From: Planctomycetota bacterium
Lineage (GTDB): Bacteria > Planctomycetota > UBA8742 > UBA2392
Length of the DNA stretch: 64,000 nucleotides
NCBI GenBank assembly: GCA_020845475.1
Contig: JADLFN010000040.1
Coordinates: forward strand, 1 to 64,000
Direction: 5' to 3'
Part shown: positions 40,312-49,223 of the stretch, piece by piece
How the letters are laid out: each line of letters starts with the position of its first letter
Numbering within the stretch: the stretch's first letter is position 1
Made by a program: the position numbers and the translations under genes
The notes under the pieces: generated by a model
What the model saw: the letters and a program-made list of their open reading frames with translations, nothing else
What the model was told of the DNA's origin: nothing
The model's database searches: none

Positions 40312-41409
40312 TTACGCCGCGAAATCCTTGAGGCGCACCGATTGGCGGCGCGCACCCCAGTTTCCGTGCTTGGGCAAAAACACGCCCGCGCAGGGCGTCT
40401 GGCACTTTTTACAGCGCCCCTGTGCATCAAGGTTCCAGGCCGTGATTTCGTACCAGTCGCGGCCGATCAGCTTCTGACCGCACTTGTGGCAGAACGTGCT
40501 GCCGCCTTCTTCATCGTGCACGTTGCCGGTGAACACGTAACGCAGACCATGCTTCATGGCGATTTCGCGCGCGCGCGTAAGCGTGCTGGCGGGCGTGGGC
40601 GGCTTGTCGGTCATCTTGAAATCAGGATGAAAGGCCGTGAAGTGCAGCGGCACATCGGGCCCCAGGTTGTCTGCGTACCACTTGCACAGCTTTTCGATTT
40701 CCTGCGTGCTGTCGTTGGTCTCGGGGATCAAGAGCGTCGTGACTTCGAACCAGACACTGGTTTCTTTTTTCAAGTACACCAGCGTGTCGAGCACGGGCTG
40801 CAACTCGCCAATGCAGACCTTCTTGTAAAACTCTTCCGTGAAGCCCTTGAGATCGACGTTGGCCGCGTCCATGTAGCGATAAAACTCGCGGCGCGGCTTG
40901 TCGCACATGTAGCCCGCAGTCACGGCCACGGTTTTGATGTCGAGCCTGTGGCACTCCTTGGCGATGTCGATGGCGTACTCGTGGAAGATCACGGGATCGT
41001 TGTAAGTGAACGCCACGCTCGAGCAGCCGAGTTTCTTCGCGGCCCGCGCGACAAGTTCCGGCGAAGCCTGGTCAGCGAGCGTGTCGATTTCACGGCTCTT
41101 GGAAATGTCCCAGTTCTGGCAGAAGCGGCAGCCAAGGTTGCAGCCCGCAGTGCCGAAGCTGAGGATGCTGGTGCCGGGCAGATAGTGGTTGAGCGGCTTT
41201 TTCTCGATCGGATCAATGCAGAAGCCCGAGCTGCGCCCGTAAGTCGTCAGCACGATCTGGTCGTTCACATTCTGGCGCACGAAACAGAAGCCGCGCTGGC
41301 CCTCGGAGAGTTTGCAATAGCGCGGGCAAAGGTCGCACTGCACGCGGCCATCAGGCAGCTTGCTCCAGTATTTCGTGGGAACGATGGATGGGTCTTTGGC
41401 GTCGATCAT
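40312..41409 (-). CDS. amrS: AmrS-like radical SAM enzyme (AmmeMemoRadiSam family) with zinc-ribbon tail
   Basis: A 365-residue radical SAM protein. N-terminal C-D-L-C-P-R-Y-C near residue 25 and the SAM cluster motif C-N-L-G-C-R-F-C-Q-N-W near residue 90 are typical of the AmmeMemoRadiSam-associated enzymes, distant PflA relatives. A-F-T-Y-N-D-P-V near residue 133 and D-L-K-G-F-T-E near residue 193 are conserved. The C-terminus adds two C-x2-C pairs (C-H-K-C-G, C-K-K-C-Q). The partner MEMO1 and AMMECR1 genes are not in the window. The ATG at 41409 has GGAGG upstream. Reaction unknown. Confidence 0.85.
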   Translation of the reverse strand: MIDAKDPSIVPTKYWSKLPDGRVQCDLCPRYCKLSEGQRGFCFVRQNVNDQIVLTTYGRSSGFCIDPIEKKPLNHYLPGTSILSFGTAGCNLGCRFCQNWDISKSREIDTLADQASPELVARAAKKLGCSSVAFTYNDPVIFHEYAIDIAKECHRLDIKTVAVTAGYMCDKPRREFYRYMDAANVDLKGFTEEFYKKVCIGELQPVLDTLVYLKKETSVWFEVTTLLIPETNDSTQEIEKLCKWYADNLGPDVPLHFTAFHPDFKMTDKPPTPASTLTRAREIAMKHGLRYVFTGNVHDEEGGSTFCHKCGQKLIGRDWYEITAWNLDAQGRCKKCQTPCAGVFLPKHGNWGARRQSVRLKDFAA

Positions 41410-41450
41410 GGCGCGCCTCCAACTGGCATTCTAACACGCAACCTCTTGAA

Positions 41451-41804
41451 TCATGCGTAGATGATGATGCAGACAATAAGGATGGCGGCATTCGTGACGC
41501 CTACGATGTTGGCCCAGATCAGCACTTTGTCGCGCTTGACTACACCGTAGGTGAGCCAACAGGCGAGGCAGAACAGTGCAAAGCCCCAGGCAATGGGGCT
41601 GACGTTCTCGGATTTCTCGTTGGCGATGATGCGCCCGGCCTGGATCAGCGGCACGAAGTTGCCGCCGATGGCCGGAAAGTACATGAAGCGCGTGAACCAG
41701 CGCGCGAACTCGGATTCCGCTGGCGGCGCGGGCCTCTCCACCGCGCCAAATGGCTCGAGCGATGACGCGGCTGCAGTTTCGGGTGTCTGGCCGGTGGAAG
41801 GCAT
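41451..41804 (-). CDS. SemiSWEET/PQ-loop-like membrane protein
   Basis: A 117-residue protein with three membrane segments: F-M-Y-F-P-A-I-G-G-N-F-V-P-L-I-Q near residue 40, W-G-F-A-L-F-C-L-A-C-W near residue 70, and V-T-N-A-A-I-L-I-V-C-I-I-I-Y at the end. The three-helix layout, the P-x-I-Q at the first helix and N-V-S-P-I-A-W between helices fit the SemiSWEET half-transporters, which dimerise to move sugars. The canonical PQ pair is replaced by P-L-I-Q, so assignment is moderate. Two ATGs (41804, 41807) are possible. Confidence 0.6.
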   Translation of the reverse strand: MPSTGQTPETAAASSLEPFGAVERPAPPAESEFARWFTRFMYFPAIGGNFVPLIQAGRIIANEKSENVSPIAWGFALFCLACWLTYGVVKRDKVLIWANIVGVTNAAILIVCIIIYA

Positions 41805-41829
41805 CATCGCTCGCGATCGCTGCGTTGTT

Positions 41830-43245
41830 TTAGAACGAGAGATAAATGCCGGCGCGGATGCGCAGGCTGCGCCCGGACGATTTGCCCGGGTCGTTGCGTG
41901 CGGGACGCCCAAAGCCGAACAGGTCGTAATCCTCGCGCTCGCTGACCATGAAACTGCCGAACAATACGAGTTTGGGGAAAATCGCCACGCTTACGCTGAA
42001 CTCGTAGCCCTTGATGTTGGTGTTGATCGCCTCGTCGTTGAACTCGGGGATCAACGCATCGGCCTCGACGTAGAAATATCTGAACTGCAGCCGGAAGTCC
42101 CACTGGTCGCTTACATTGGGCATGCCCCAGCTCACGCCCGAAGTAAACGCCTGGTTGTTGTTCTCGCCCTTCTTGCCCTGCGCTGGAGCCGCGCCGAAAT
42201 TGTAGATGCCATGAAACCACGCGCGCAGATTCGCGCGCGAGCGGCGCAGGAACAGGATTTCGAAGTATGCCTCGCCCAGAAAGAACTCCGATTTGACGCG
42301 GCCACTGCCGTTGAGCACGTTCGTGGTGCGCGGCAACAGGCCCACGCCGATACTCTTGGAGACGGCTTCTTCGCCGTCAAAATAGTGCAGGCCGATGGCG
42401 GTGCGGAATTCGAGTTCGCTGGTTACTTCGGGCGCGATCGTGCCGGGCTCGGGAGCTTCTGTGTATTCGAGCGGCGCGAAGTCAAAGCGCATCTGCCCGC
42501 CGACGTAAACCGGAAAGCCCGCCGAAGAGGGGTTGGGGATGCCGAGGTTATTCTGGGCCATGTAGCTTTGCGCGAACTGCAATTCCAGGCGCGGCATCCA
42601 GCGGTTGAGGCCGCCCTTGAACAGGCGATCGAATGAAATCGTCTGGCCCAGCCCCTGCAGGTTGTAATCCGAATCAAACAGCAGCTCGCCGCCGGCATAG
42701 GGCGAGGGAAAGCGGCCCGCCGTTAGCGTGAAGACTTTTTCCAGGGTGTAATCAATCAAGAAGCGGTCAGCCGCAAGCAACTGCGGCCCGCCAAATCCGG
42801 GGAACGGAAGCCACGCCACGGTGGGCACGGGCAGGCCTGCGCCGTCTGTCGTAAACGTGGTCATGCGCAAGTTGTAGCGGATGCGCTGGCCCTTGGCCTC
42901 GTAGGCGGTGCCAAAGGCGCCCAGGTGCAGGCGGAACTCCGGGCGGTTCGTGGTTTCCGTCTGGCTCTCGAACAGGCCGTGGTAGCGCAGGCCGATGTCG
43001 CCATAGACCTGGATCAGCGCCTTGACGCGCAGCGCTTCATCGCGCTCTTTGGCGTCACGCTGGTCAAGGCGCGCGCGCAATTCACGGATCTCTTTTTCAA
43101 GTTCGTCTAACCGGGTTTCTGCGGGATTTGCCGGCGGCCTGGGTTGAGCCTGTGCGCTGAGCGGGCAGGCCGAAAGCAGCAGGAAGGAAAGCACGATCAG
43201 GGTGAGACAATTCCGGATTCTGGAGTTCAGATTCTGGATTGTCAC
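41830..43245 (-). CDS. Porin-like outer membrane protein with coiled-coil N-terminus
   Basis: A 471-residue exported barrel. After the signal peptide (L-I-V-L-S-F-L-L-L-S-A, cleavage near A-Q-A) a short coiled coil (residues ~45-70, L-E-K-E-I-R-E-L-R-A-R-L) recalls trimerisation segments of OprP-type porins. Strands with Y-G-D-I-G-L-R-Y, A-G-R-F-P-S-P-Y and an end A-G-I-Y-L-S-F follow; a terminal Phe is the BAM signal. The start is uncertain: the GTG at 43245 is chosen, but the first codons are overlapped by a repeat, and ATG 43305 is open in frame too. Channel specificity unknown. Confidence 0.65.
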   Translation of the reverse strand: MTIQNLNSRIRNCLTLIVLSFLLLSACPLSAQAQPRPPANPAETRLDELEKEIRELRARLDQRDAKERDEALRVKALIQVYGDIGLRYHGLFESQTETTNRPEFRLHLGAFGTAYEAKGQRIRYNLRMTTFTTDGAGLPVPTVAWLPFPGFGGPQLLAADRFLIDYTLEKVFTLTAGRFPSPYAGGELLFDSDYNLQGLGQTISFDRLFKGGLNRWMPRLELQFAQSYMAQNNLGIPNPSSAGFPVYVGGQMRFDFAPLEYTEAPEPGTIAPEVTSELEFRTAIGLHYFDGEEAVSKSIGVGLLPRTTNVLNGSGRVKSEFFLGEAYFEILFLRRSRANLRAWFHGIYNFGAAPAQGKKGENNNQAFTSGVSWGMPNVSDQWDFRLQFRYFYVEADALIPEFNDEAINTNIKGYEFSVSVAIFPKLVLFGSFMVSEREDYDLFGFGRPARNDPGKSSGRSLRIRAGIYLSF

Positions 43246-43297
43246 GCCCTCGCACCGCCTGCGGGAGCCATCGAAAATTCGGATTCGAAAATCCAAA
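43206..43297. repeat. Heptamer-like repeat at the porin 5' end
   Basis: ACAAT...ATTGT bracket direct copies of GATTCTGGA (43216, 43230), and a second part (43271-43297) has TTCGGATTCGAAAATCC. The element resembles the other short-unit inverted repeats in the window but is less symmetric. It overlaps the predicted first codons of the porin gene. Confidence 0.4.
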
Positions 43298-43316
43298 ATC
43301 GTCATCAGGCTCCGCG

Positions 43317-46259
43317 CTAGGCAATCAGGAACCAGACCCACACGAGCAGGGCCACAATAAACGCAGACATTCCGGCGATGCCCAGCAGAGATTGCCACAA
43401 CGGCCCCTCGGTCAATTCCAGGTTCGCTTCTTCGCGGGGGATGTTATCTGACTTCGGCGCGTTGTGAATGCGCGTGCTGCGCGCCGCCTGCGAAAGCAGC
43501 TCGCTCAAATCATCCGACAGCGAACTTGCCGCCAGCCTGGCCGAGGTGCGGCGCGACATCGGCTCCTCTTCAAAGATGCGGCGGCCGCGCTGGGAGCGCG
43601 GCTCGCCCGGCTCATCGTCGAGAATTCTGCGGCTGTTCTTTGCGCGTGTCTCGCGCGCATCTTCTTCCACGGCTCGCTGCTCGATCGGTGCACCGACCGC
43701 GGCCGCTTCCTGCGCGCGCCCTGAGGAGGAAGCCGAAACCAGGTCGCTGAGCGACATTTCCGCGTAGGGATCAGGCTCCGGCTCCTGCGCGGCTATGGCC
43801 GCGCCGCTGAGCGCCTTGCGCAGCGACAGCGGCTTGCGCTCTCCTTCACGGGCGCGCATGCGCTCTTCAAATTCCTCGCGCGTTAGCGCGCCCGTCACGC
43901 GCTCGAGTGCCGCCGACGTTGAACTGAGGATTTCGTCCACGCGCGCAGCCGCGCCGCCCAGCCTGCGCTCAATGCGCAAGAGCGGATCGTCGTGCCCGTT
44001 GCCGTTGTCGCTTGGCGCTGATTCCGCGGCAGGGCCGCGGCCGCTTTCGGGTTTGCGCGCGGCCAGGGCCTTGCTCGTTTCGAGCAGTTCCTCGGCCAGG
44101 CGCAAGTCGTGGATTGTGGCCGATGCAACATCCTCCAGCGGCGGCAGGCCGGCAAAGGCCTCTTCGGGCTCGGCCGAGGGCTGGGGCTCGTTGTCGTCAA
44201 TATGAGCGGGCACCGGCTCGGGCCGGGCTTCGACGGGCGGCAATTCCGGCTCTGCGGGCGAGACCAGCACCGGCGGCGCGGCTTCAACCCTGGGCTGGCG
44301 CGCGGACACCGGCGTCTGGCGCAGGCGCAGCAGCACACCCTCGGCTTCTTCGATCAGCTTGCGGGTTTCGTCGCGCTCCTGGCGCAGGCGGCGCGTGAGC
44401 GCGTCGGTAATCTTCTTGACTGGCGAGTCGCTTTCGGCGCTTTGCGCCGGCACTCTGTCCGTGTCATGGCTGACCGGCGGCTGCTCCTGCTGCTTGACCT
44501 TCTCTGTGATTTTCTCGGCCGACTGCGAGTCCGAGGCGCGCAAACGGCCCGAGCCCGCGCGCTTGGGCGCGGCCTGAACCGGTGCCGGCGCGCCGTATTC
44601 GGGAATGATGCGCGTGCCGGAATGAACCGGCGGCTTGGCAAAATCCGTTTTCACGACGGCCGGCGCGGGCAGCGGCGGCGCGGCTTCGACTTCATCCGTG
44701 CCCGAGGACGTTTTATCCAGCGAGGCTTCCATGCCGGTGGTGCTGCCGCTGGAAGTCAGGTCGCGGTCTTCGACGTCATCCGAAAGCGGCACGGGCTTGG
44801 GCGCGGGCTTGAAGGTCGCCACACCCACGAGATCGGAGACGAAGAAGCGCTGCGTGTCGCGGCGCGAAGCCGTGTCTTCATCTGCGACGCGCATGGGCTC
44901 TTCGGCTTCCCGGGGGAATTCGCTTTTGTCGATCTTGTCCGTGCCCTCGGGCTGGGCGAGTTCGGCGGGGCGCAAGTCGGCGAGGTTGAAACGGTCGGTG
45001 TCCTTGCGGTCGGCTTCGTCGTGGTCGTCAGAGGCAGACAGCGCCGGGGCCTCGGCCGGCAGCGCCTTGACCTCTCGCGTGGCCGTTGAATCCGTGTCAG
45101 GCTCTGCGCCTTCAAACTCTCCCATGGCGGTTGGTTCGAGGCTGTCGAGCGAGGGCGCGTCGGCCACGTCCAACGCGGGCTCCATGGCGCTCACCGGCGC
45201 CGCGACGGGCGGCTCGGGCTCAACCTCAAGGGGCAGGATCGCCGGCGCCGAGGCCGGCTTGGCGCGCGCCTCTGCGGCCCTGGCCAGTTCCGGAGGCGGC
45301 GGTATCTTGTGCGTGGCCAGGGGCGCGCCAGGCGCGTCGTTGGGGCCCGGCAGTTTCTGCGTGGCAATGGGCACGGCATTGGGGGCTGGTCGCGCGTTGG
45401 ATTCCAGCAGGTCGCGCAGCGCCATGGTCTGGTTGTAGAAGTTCACCGTGTCGCGCACGACTTGCCCCGGCTGCGCGGGCGCGGGCTTGGGCTCGACCTT
45501 GGTGGTAATCTTCTCCGCTTCGGCGCCCTTTTTCTCCGCGGACGTTTCATCCTCGGCGTCATGGCTGAGCAAGTCGTCTTCCGGGCTCAGCCGGCTGATG
45601 GCGCCCGTCTCGATCTTCAGCTCCTGGGGCGCGAGTTCCTGCGCGCGCGGCTTCACGTCGCGCGGCGTCATGATACGCGTCTTGGCCTCAGGGCTGGGGG
45701 GCGTCGGATTGGGTGCACTTTCTTGCGCGGGCGTTTCGGGTTCGAGGCGCGTGTCGAACACGGTGTCGGAGGCGGGCGAATCCAGCATCATGCCCGGCTC
45801 AGTGGCGTCGAGCGAAAGGGGCTGGCTTTCCGGTTCGGCGTGGGGCGCGAGCTCAGTGTCGTGGACGGTGTCGCCGGAACTTGCGGGCGCGAGATCCAGG
45901 GCCGTCTCTGAACCCACTTGAAGCTGCGGCTCGACGGGATCGCCGAACAAGTCGGTTTCCGGCTGCGGCTCCATGCCCTCAGGCGCCAGCGAGATCTCAG
46001 TGTGGCCGTTGCCGGAATGGCCGTTACCCGAGTGCCCGTTGCCCTGCACGCGCTGGATGACGGCCGGGAACGCTTCGGTGTCCTGGGAGCGCGCGCTGAT
46101 CACGACGGTGCCGTCATTGCTCAGGGCGCGGCCTTCTTCCACTTCCGAAATCTGGCGCGCATTGACCAGAAAACGCACCAGCGGCGCCACAGCATCATGC
46201 TGTTCGCCCGCAAAGTGCCCGTTCAGGTCGCCCTTCTTCGCCTTGCCGATTTCGCGCAT
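43317..46259 (-). CDS. Giant disordered tail-anchored protein
   Basis: A 980-residue protein I cannot assign. The first ~70 residues look folded (L-V-R-F-L-V-N-A-R-Q-I, V-V-I-S-A-R-S). Residues ~75-900 are Glu/Pro/Ala/Asp-rich and probably unfolded, with N-G-H-S repeats near residue 77, many D-T-D-R-F/D-T-Q-R-F-like short motifs and A-T-[HQ]-K segments that recur. Near the C-terminus, charged R-R-I-L-D-D-E and R-R-I-F-E-E-E precede one hydrophobic segment (L-L-G-I-A-G-M-S-A-F-I-V-A-L-L-V-W) at the very end. The design is of a tail-anchored cytoplasmic scaffold or polar protein. AGGAG precedes the ATG at 46259, and a TATAAT box lies upstream. Confidence 0.75.
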   Translation of the reverse strand: MREIGKAKKGDLNGHFAGEQHDAVAPLVRFLVNARQISEVEEGRALSNDGTVVISARSQDTEAFPAVIQRVQGNGHSGNGHSGNGHTEISLAPEGMEPQPETDLFGDPVEPQLQVGSETALDLAPASSGDTVHDTELAPHAEPESQPLSLDATEPGMMLDSPASDTVFDTRLEPETPAQESAPNPTPPSPEAKTRIMTPRDVKPRAQELAPQELKIETGAISRLSPEDDLLSHDAEDETSAEKKGAEAEKITTKVEPKPAPAQPGQVVRDTVNFYNQTMALRDLLESNARPAPNAVPIATQKLPGPNDAPGAPLATHKIPPPPELARAAEARAKPASAPAILPLEVEPEPPVAAPVSAMEPALDVADAPSLDSLEPTAMGEFEGAEPDTDSTATREVKALPAEAPALSASDDHDEADRKDTDRFNLADLRPAELAQPEGTDKIDKSEFPREAEEPMRVADEDTASRRDTQRFFVSDLVGVATFKPAPKPVPLSDDVEDRDLTSSGSTTGMEASLDKTSSGTDEVEAAPPLPAPAVVKTDFAKPPVHSGTRIIPEYGAPAPVQAAPKRAGSGRLRASDSQSAEKITEKVKQQEQPPVSHDTDRVPAQSAESDSPVKKITDALTRRLRQERDETRKLIEEAEGVLLRLRQTPVSARQPRVEAAPPVLVSPAEPELPPVEARPEPVPAHIDDNEPQPSAEPEEAFAGLPPLEDVASATIHDLRLAEELLETSKALAARKPESGRGPAAESAPSDNGNGHDDPLLRIERRLGGAAARVDEILSSTSAALERVTGALTREEFEERMRAREGERKPLSLRKALSGAAIAAQEPEPDPYAEMSLSDLVSASSSGRAQEAAAVGAPIEQRAVEEDARETRAKNSRRILDDEPGEPRSQRGRRIFEEEPMSRRTSARLAASSLSDDLSELLSQAARSTRIHNAPKSDNIPREEANLELTEGPLWQSLLGIAGMSAFIVALLVWVWFLIA

Positions 46260-46285
46260 GGCTCCTGGCCACAGTTGAACCTTTC

Positions 46286-46291
46286 ATTATA
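46286..46291 (-). promoter_or_regulatory. -10 box (TATAAT) of the disordered protein gene
   Basis: A perfect TATAAT on the minus strand, 27 bases before the start at 46259. A -35 hexamer is weak (ACTGGC-like at ~46308). It lies in the only non-coding gap of this stretch. Confidence 0.5.
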
Positions 46292-46322
46292 GCGCAATTC
46301 CCCTGCCAGTGGGGCTCGTTCT

Positions 46323-47411
46323 CTAACGGTGAACCTGCCCGTCCTGGCTGATCCAGACCTTGCCGTCAAGGCTCTCCGCCACGCGGGCCTTGGCATGATC
46401 CGGGGCCTGCGTCGAAAGCCTGAAGCCGGCGCTGGGGTTGGGCGCGTGTGTTTGCCAGCCGCGCTCGCCGGTTGGCGCCGCTGCATCCACCCAGTCGCTT
46501 GCACGCAGGCCCAGATCCTGCGCCGTGGGCCAGCGCGCGTGCTTCTTGAAGTTTTCCAGCGCTGCCTGACGAATGGCGGCAAGGGCGGCTTCCTGGGCGC
46601 TTTGCAGCCGCTGCGCCTGGCTCGTGCGAATGGAGAATCGCGCCTGCCAGCGGCCGTCTTTGCTCGCGAACAGCACCCAGAACAGCGTGCCTTCATTGTC
46701 CAGCGCCACCAGTTCCAGCGAGCGCGCCGTGGGCGGCAAGGCGCTTGGCAAAGCCGGCAGCAGCGGCGCAAACTCGCCGCCCAGCGCGGCCGCGGGCGAG
46801 GCAAACACCGGCTTGCCTGAAACCAGTTCTTCGGTCTGGCCGATGTCTTCGCCGGCGTAAAGTTCCGTCAGGGCGTTGCCCATGTAACCCACGCGCGCCA
46901 CGCATACACGCTCGGACAATTCCGCCTTGTAACGGTAAAGGCACGCGCTCAGCGCCGCCGGGCAAGCCTTGGGCGCGAGTTCGCGGATCAAATCCAGGGG
47001 CGGGTCCACGGTGCGGAAATACCGCCGCCCCTCGGAGTAGCGTTCGCTCACACGCGAAGGCGCTCGCAGCAGCGTTGAAACCAGCGCGTCGTCGGTGAAT
47101 CCCAGCGCCAGCCGCATGGCTTCGTCGTTGCGCGCGCGCCAGGCGGCGTCGAGGTCGTGTTCGCGCCAGCGCGCGCCCTGGGCCACGAGCCAGGCCTCAG
47201 GATCAAGGCGGGACAATTCCGCGCGCGCGCGCGCGCACAGTCCGGTTTCTTTGCCAAGGTCACGGCGCAGTGCTTCAAGGTCGCCGCGGCGAGTGGCTTC
47301 AAGGGCTGACTCAAGGCTGCCAGGCCGGACGGGTGCAGGCTCATCGGGCGGCGCACAAGCGGCCAGGAACAGCACGACCGCGCCCAAGAGCGCGGTCGCA
47401 AAAAATCTCAT
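46323..47411 (-). CDS. Hypothetical lipoprotein
   Basis: A 362-residue lipoprotein. Signal M-R-F-F-A-T-A-L-L-G-A-V-V-L-F-L-A-A-C gives a good lipobox (L-A-A-C). The mature protein has an N-terminal helical part (L-E-A-T-R-R-G-D-L-E-A-L) and later segments with L-E-L-V-A-L-D-N and F-W-V-L-F, plus repeated R-W-P-T/G-R-W-Q-like Trp motifs. No family is recognised. The ATG at 47411 is chosen for the lipoprotein signal; the frame is open to 47507, overlapping rpsT. No ribosome binding site is obvious. Confidence 0.65.
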   Translation of the reverse strand: MRFFATALLGAVVLFLAACAPPDEPAPVRPGSLESALEATRRGDLEALRRDLGKETGLCARARAELSRLDPEAWLVAQGARWREHDLDAAWRARNDEAMRLALGFTDDALVSTLLRAPSRVSERYSEGRRYFRTVDPPLDLIRELAPKACPAALSACLYRYKAELSERVCVARVGYMGNALTELYAGEDIGQTEELVSGKPVFASPAAALGGEFAPLLPALPSALPPTARSLELVALDNEGTLFWVLFASKDGRWQARFSIRTSQAQRLQSAQEAALAAIRQAALENFKKHARWPTAQDLGLRASDWVDAAAPTGERGWQTHAPNPSAGFRLSTQAPDHAKARVAESLDGKVWISQDGQVHR

Positions 47412-47487
47412 GTTGCGCACAGGCGCGGCCAACGCTGCCCGGCGCATCGCCCAAGCGGCATGGCTCAACAAGGCGCGCGCCATTTCA

Positions 47488-47757
47488 CTAGGCCTTGGGC
47501 TTGGCAACGCGCACAGCCGCTTTGCGAAGGCGGGCCTTGATGCGGTTGGCGCGGCCCGTGGGGATCACCTTGGACTTGGCGGCGCGGTCAAGACGGCTTT
47601 CGAGCGCGGGCATCAGCTTGGCCACGTCTTCGCCCTTGGCCAAAGATTCGCGGTACTTGCGGATACCGGTCTTGATTTCGCTCTTGATCACGCGGTTGTG
47701 GAGGCGCTTCTTGATCGCCTGGCGGTTGCGCTTAAGTGCCTGCTTGCAGTGTGCCAT
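47488..47757 (-). CDS. rpsT: 30S ribosomal protein S20
   Basis: An 89-residue basic helical protein with A-L-K-R-N-R-Q-A-I-K-K-R at the N-terminus, R-K-Y-R-E-S-L-A-K-G and I-P-T-G-R-A-N-R-I-K-A-R-L near the end, the hallmark of bS20. It binds 16S rRNA. The initial M-A-H-C-K replaces the more usual M-A-N. A-G-A-G-G-A lies upstream of the ATG at 47757. A TTGAAA-N16-TATCCT promoter lies just before, inside the end of the neighbouring gene. Confidence 0.95.
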   Translation of the reverse strand: MAHCKQALKRNRQAIKKRLHNRVIKSEIKTGIRKYRESLAKGEDVAKLMPALESRLDRAAKSKVIPTGRANRIKARLRKAAVRVAKPKA

Positions 47758-47782
47758 TGCATCCTCTTGGTTGGGGCCGCAA

Positions 47783-47810
47783 AGGATAGAAACGAAGCGC
47801 GGCTTTTCAA
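47783..47810 (-). promoter_or_regulatory. Putative rpsT promoter
   Basis: Minus-strand TTGAAA (47805-47810) and TATCCT (47783-47788) are separated by 16 bases, 26 bases before the rpsT start. The -35 overlaps the stop region of the upstream gene. Confidence 0.5.
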
Positions 47811-49147
47811 GGCAGGGGCTTGAGGCGGATCATGCGTTCATTGGCGTCAAACTCCACGCCCGAGAATTGCGCCGGCACAAGCGTCAGCACGCAATCGTCG
47901 CCTTCGAACTGCACACTGATGCCATGGAACTTGCGCGCCACAGTTTCCACCTGCTCGCGCTGCTTGCCCAAAGGCCCTTCGTGCTCCAGCAGGCGCAACT
48001 CGATGGCGGCCCTGCGCAGGGAAAGCAGCGCTTCATATTTCAACACGCGCAGGGCATGCGGGCGCGCATCAATGGCAAGCGGGCTGAGCGCATCATGGGG
48101 AGCCGGCAGGGCGGACAGGCTCTCGCCCTCAAGCATCTTGCCCAGGCACTCCTGCAGGTGCTGCATGTTCGTGCGAATCGCGCGACGCAGGCTGACGCCC
48201 ACAAAGATGCCGCGCTCCTGCGTCAGGCTGGTGTCCTCGTTGTCTTGGGTTGGCGCCCAGGCAAACCAGCCGTCGGCGGACGTAACCAGGGGTTCGCTTT
48301 CCGCCATCCAGCACATCCACACGAGCTCTCCCTCAAACATGGGCGCAAGCAGGGCCATGGCCTTGGGCCACGAAGCGGCGAGTTTGCCCAGCGTCTCAGC
48401 CGAAAGCCTGTGACGCGAACTGATGCGCACGGCGAGATCCGTCGCGATGGCGGACTGGCTGAACGCCACCAGGCCCTCGATCATACTCGCGGGGTGCGCG
48501 CGCAACGAAGACAGGCGTACCAGGTTGCCGAGTTCACGTTCACCATCGGCGACGCGTCCCACCTGGAACAACAGCTCAACGCGCAAACTCGCCAGCTTCC
48601 AGGCGTACATCTCCGGCGTTACCCGGATGGAGGCATCCAGCCAATTGCTGCCGTCACGATACTCGCGCACCAGCACATCGGCGCTTGCCGCTTCGGCCAG
48701 CGCCACGGCCATGGGCTCCATCGCCGCGATCCAGCTCTTCGATGTTTCCTTATCGGGCAGCGCCCGATCATCGGAGGCGGACTCATTCATCCAGTCAACG
48801 ATGACCTTGAGCCGGGGGTCATCTTTGCGATCGGTGTGCGCGGGCATCATATCCAGCGCCGATTGATACGCGGCCCAGCCGTTGCGGCCCGTGGCATGCG
48901 CGTTGTAATACGCCACGGGGGTTTTGCCGTGCAGGATGGCGTCGTCTACCTTCTGCACGGTAGCGGCCAGCGCGTCGCGCTCAAATTTCAGTGTGCCCTG
49001 CCGCCACACCTCAAACACGCCGACAATCGCCACAATCGCGACCGTGAAGATCAGCAAGCCGCGCCGCAGTGAGCGCAACACGGACTTGGGCACTTGCTCA
49101 GGGGGCGGCGGAGGCGAAAGCGGAACAGTTTCGGGGCGATCACTCAC
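47807..49147 (-). CDS. Membrane-anchored protein of unknown function
   Basis: A 446-residue protein. A Pro-rich N-terminus (S-P-P-P-P-P) precedes one membrane segment (L-L-I-F-T-V-A-I-V-A-I-V-G-V-F) near residue 38. The remaining ~400 residues are helical (for example A-L-R-V-L-K-Y-E-A-L-L-S-L) and end in a small beta part (V-Q-F-E-G-D-D-C-V-L). No motif is recognised. The start is a GTG at 49147; another GTG at 49153 is possible. It is divergent from fba, with a heptamer repeat between them. Confidence 0.6.
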   Translation of the reverse strand: MSDRPETVPLSPPPPPEQVPKSVLRSLRRGLLIFTVAIVAIVGVFEVWRQGTLKFERDALAATVQKVDDAILHGKTPVAYYNAHATGRNGWAAYQSALDMMPAHTDRKDDPRLKVIVDWMNESASDDRALPDKETSKSWIAAMEPMAVALAEAASADVLVREYRDGSNWLDASIRVTPEMYAWKLASLRVELLFQVGRVADGERELGNLVRLSSLRAHPASMIEGLVAFSQSAIATDLAVRISSRHRLSAETLGKLAASWPKAMALLAPMFEGELVWMCWMAESEPLVTSADGWFAWAPTQDNEDTSLTQERGIFVGVSLRRAIRTNMQHLQECLGKMLEGESLSALPAPHDALSPLAIDARPHALRVLKYEALLSLRRAAIELRLLEHEGPLGKQREQVETVARKFHGISVQFEGDDCVLTLVPAQFSGVEFDANERMIRLKPLP

Positions 49148-49188
49148 ACCCACAGGATAGCATCGCCGCAATTGTTCAAAACCTGCAT

Positions 49189-49219
49189 TGATAACGGACA
49201 ACTGATAACTGATAACTGA
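49189..49219. repeat. TGATAAC heptamer tandem
   Basis: TTGATAACGGACAACTGATAA continues into further TGATAAC units with period 7. It lies in the divergent gap before fba and ends five bases before its start. Confidence 0.65.
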
Positions 49220-49223
49220 GCCC

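Noticed and set aside
44109..45438. Gly/Arg- and Ser-rich plus-strand frames opposite the giant disordered protein
   Set aside because: Reverse reading of a Glu/Pro/Ala-rich gene produces such frames automatically; no start signals.
47495..49072. 525-codon plus-strand frame opposite rpsT and the next gene
   Set aside because: It spans two real genes and the gap between them in antisense; product is low-complexity.
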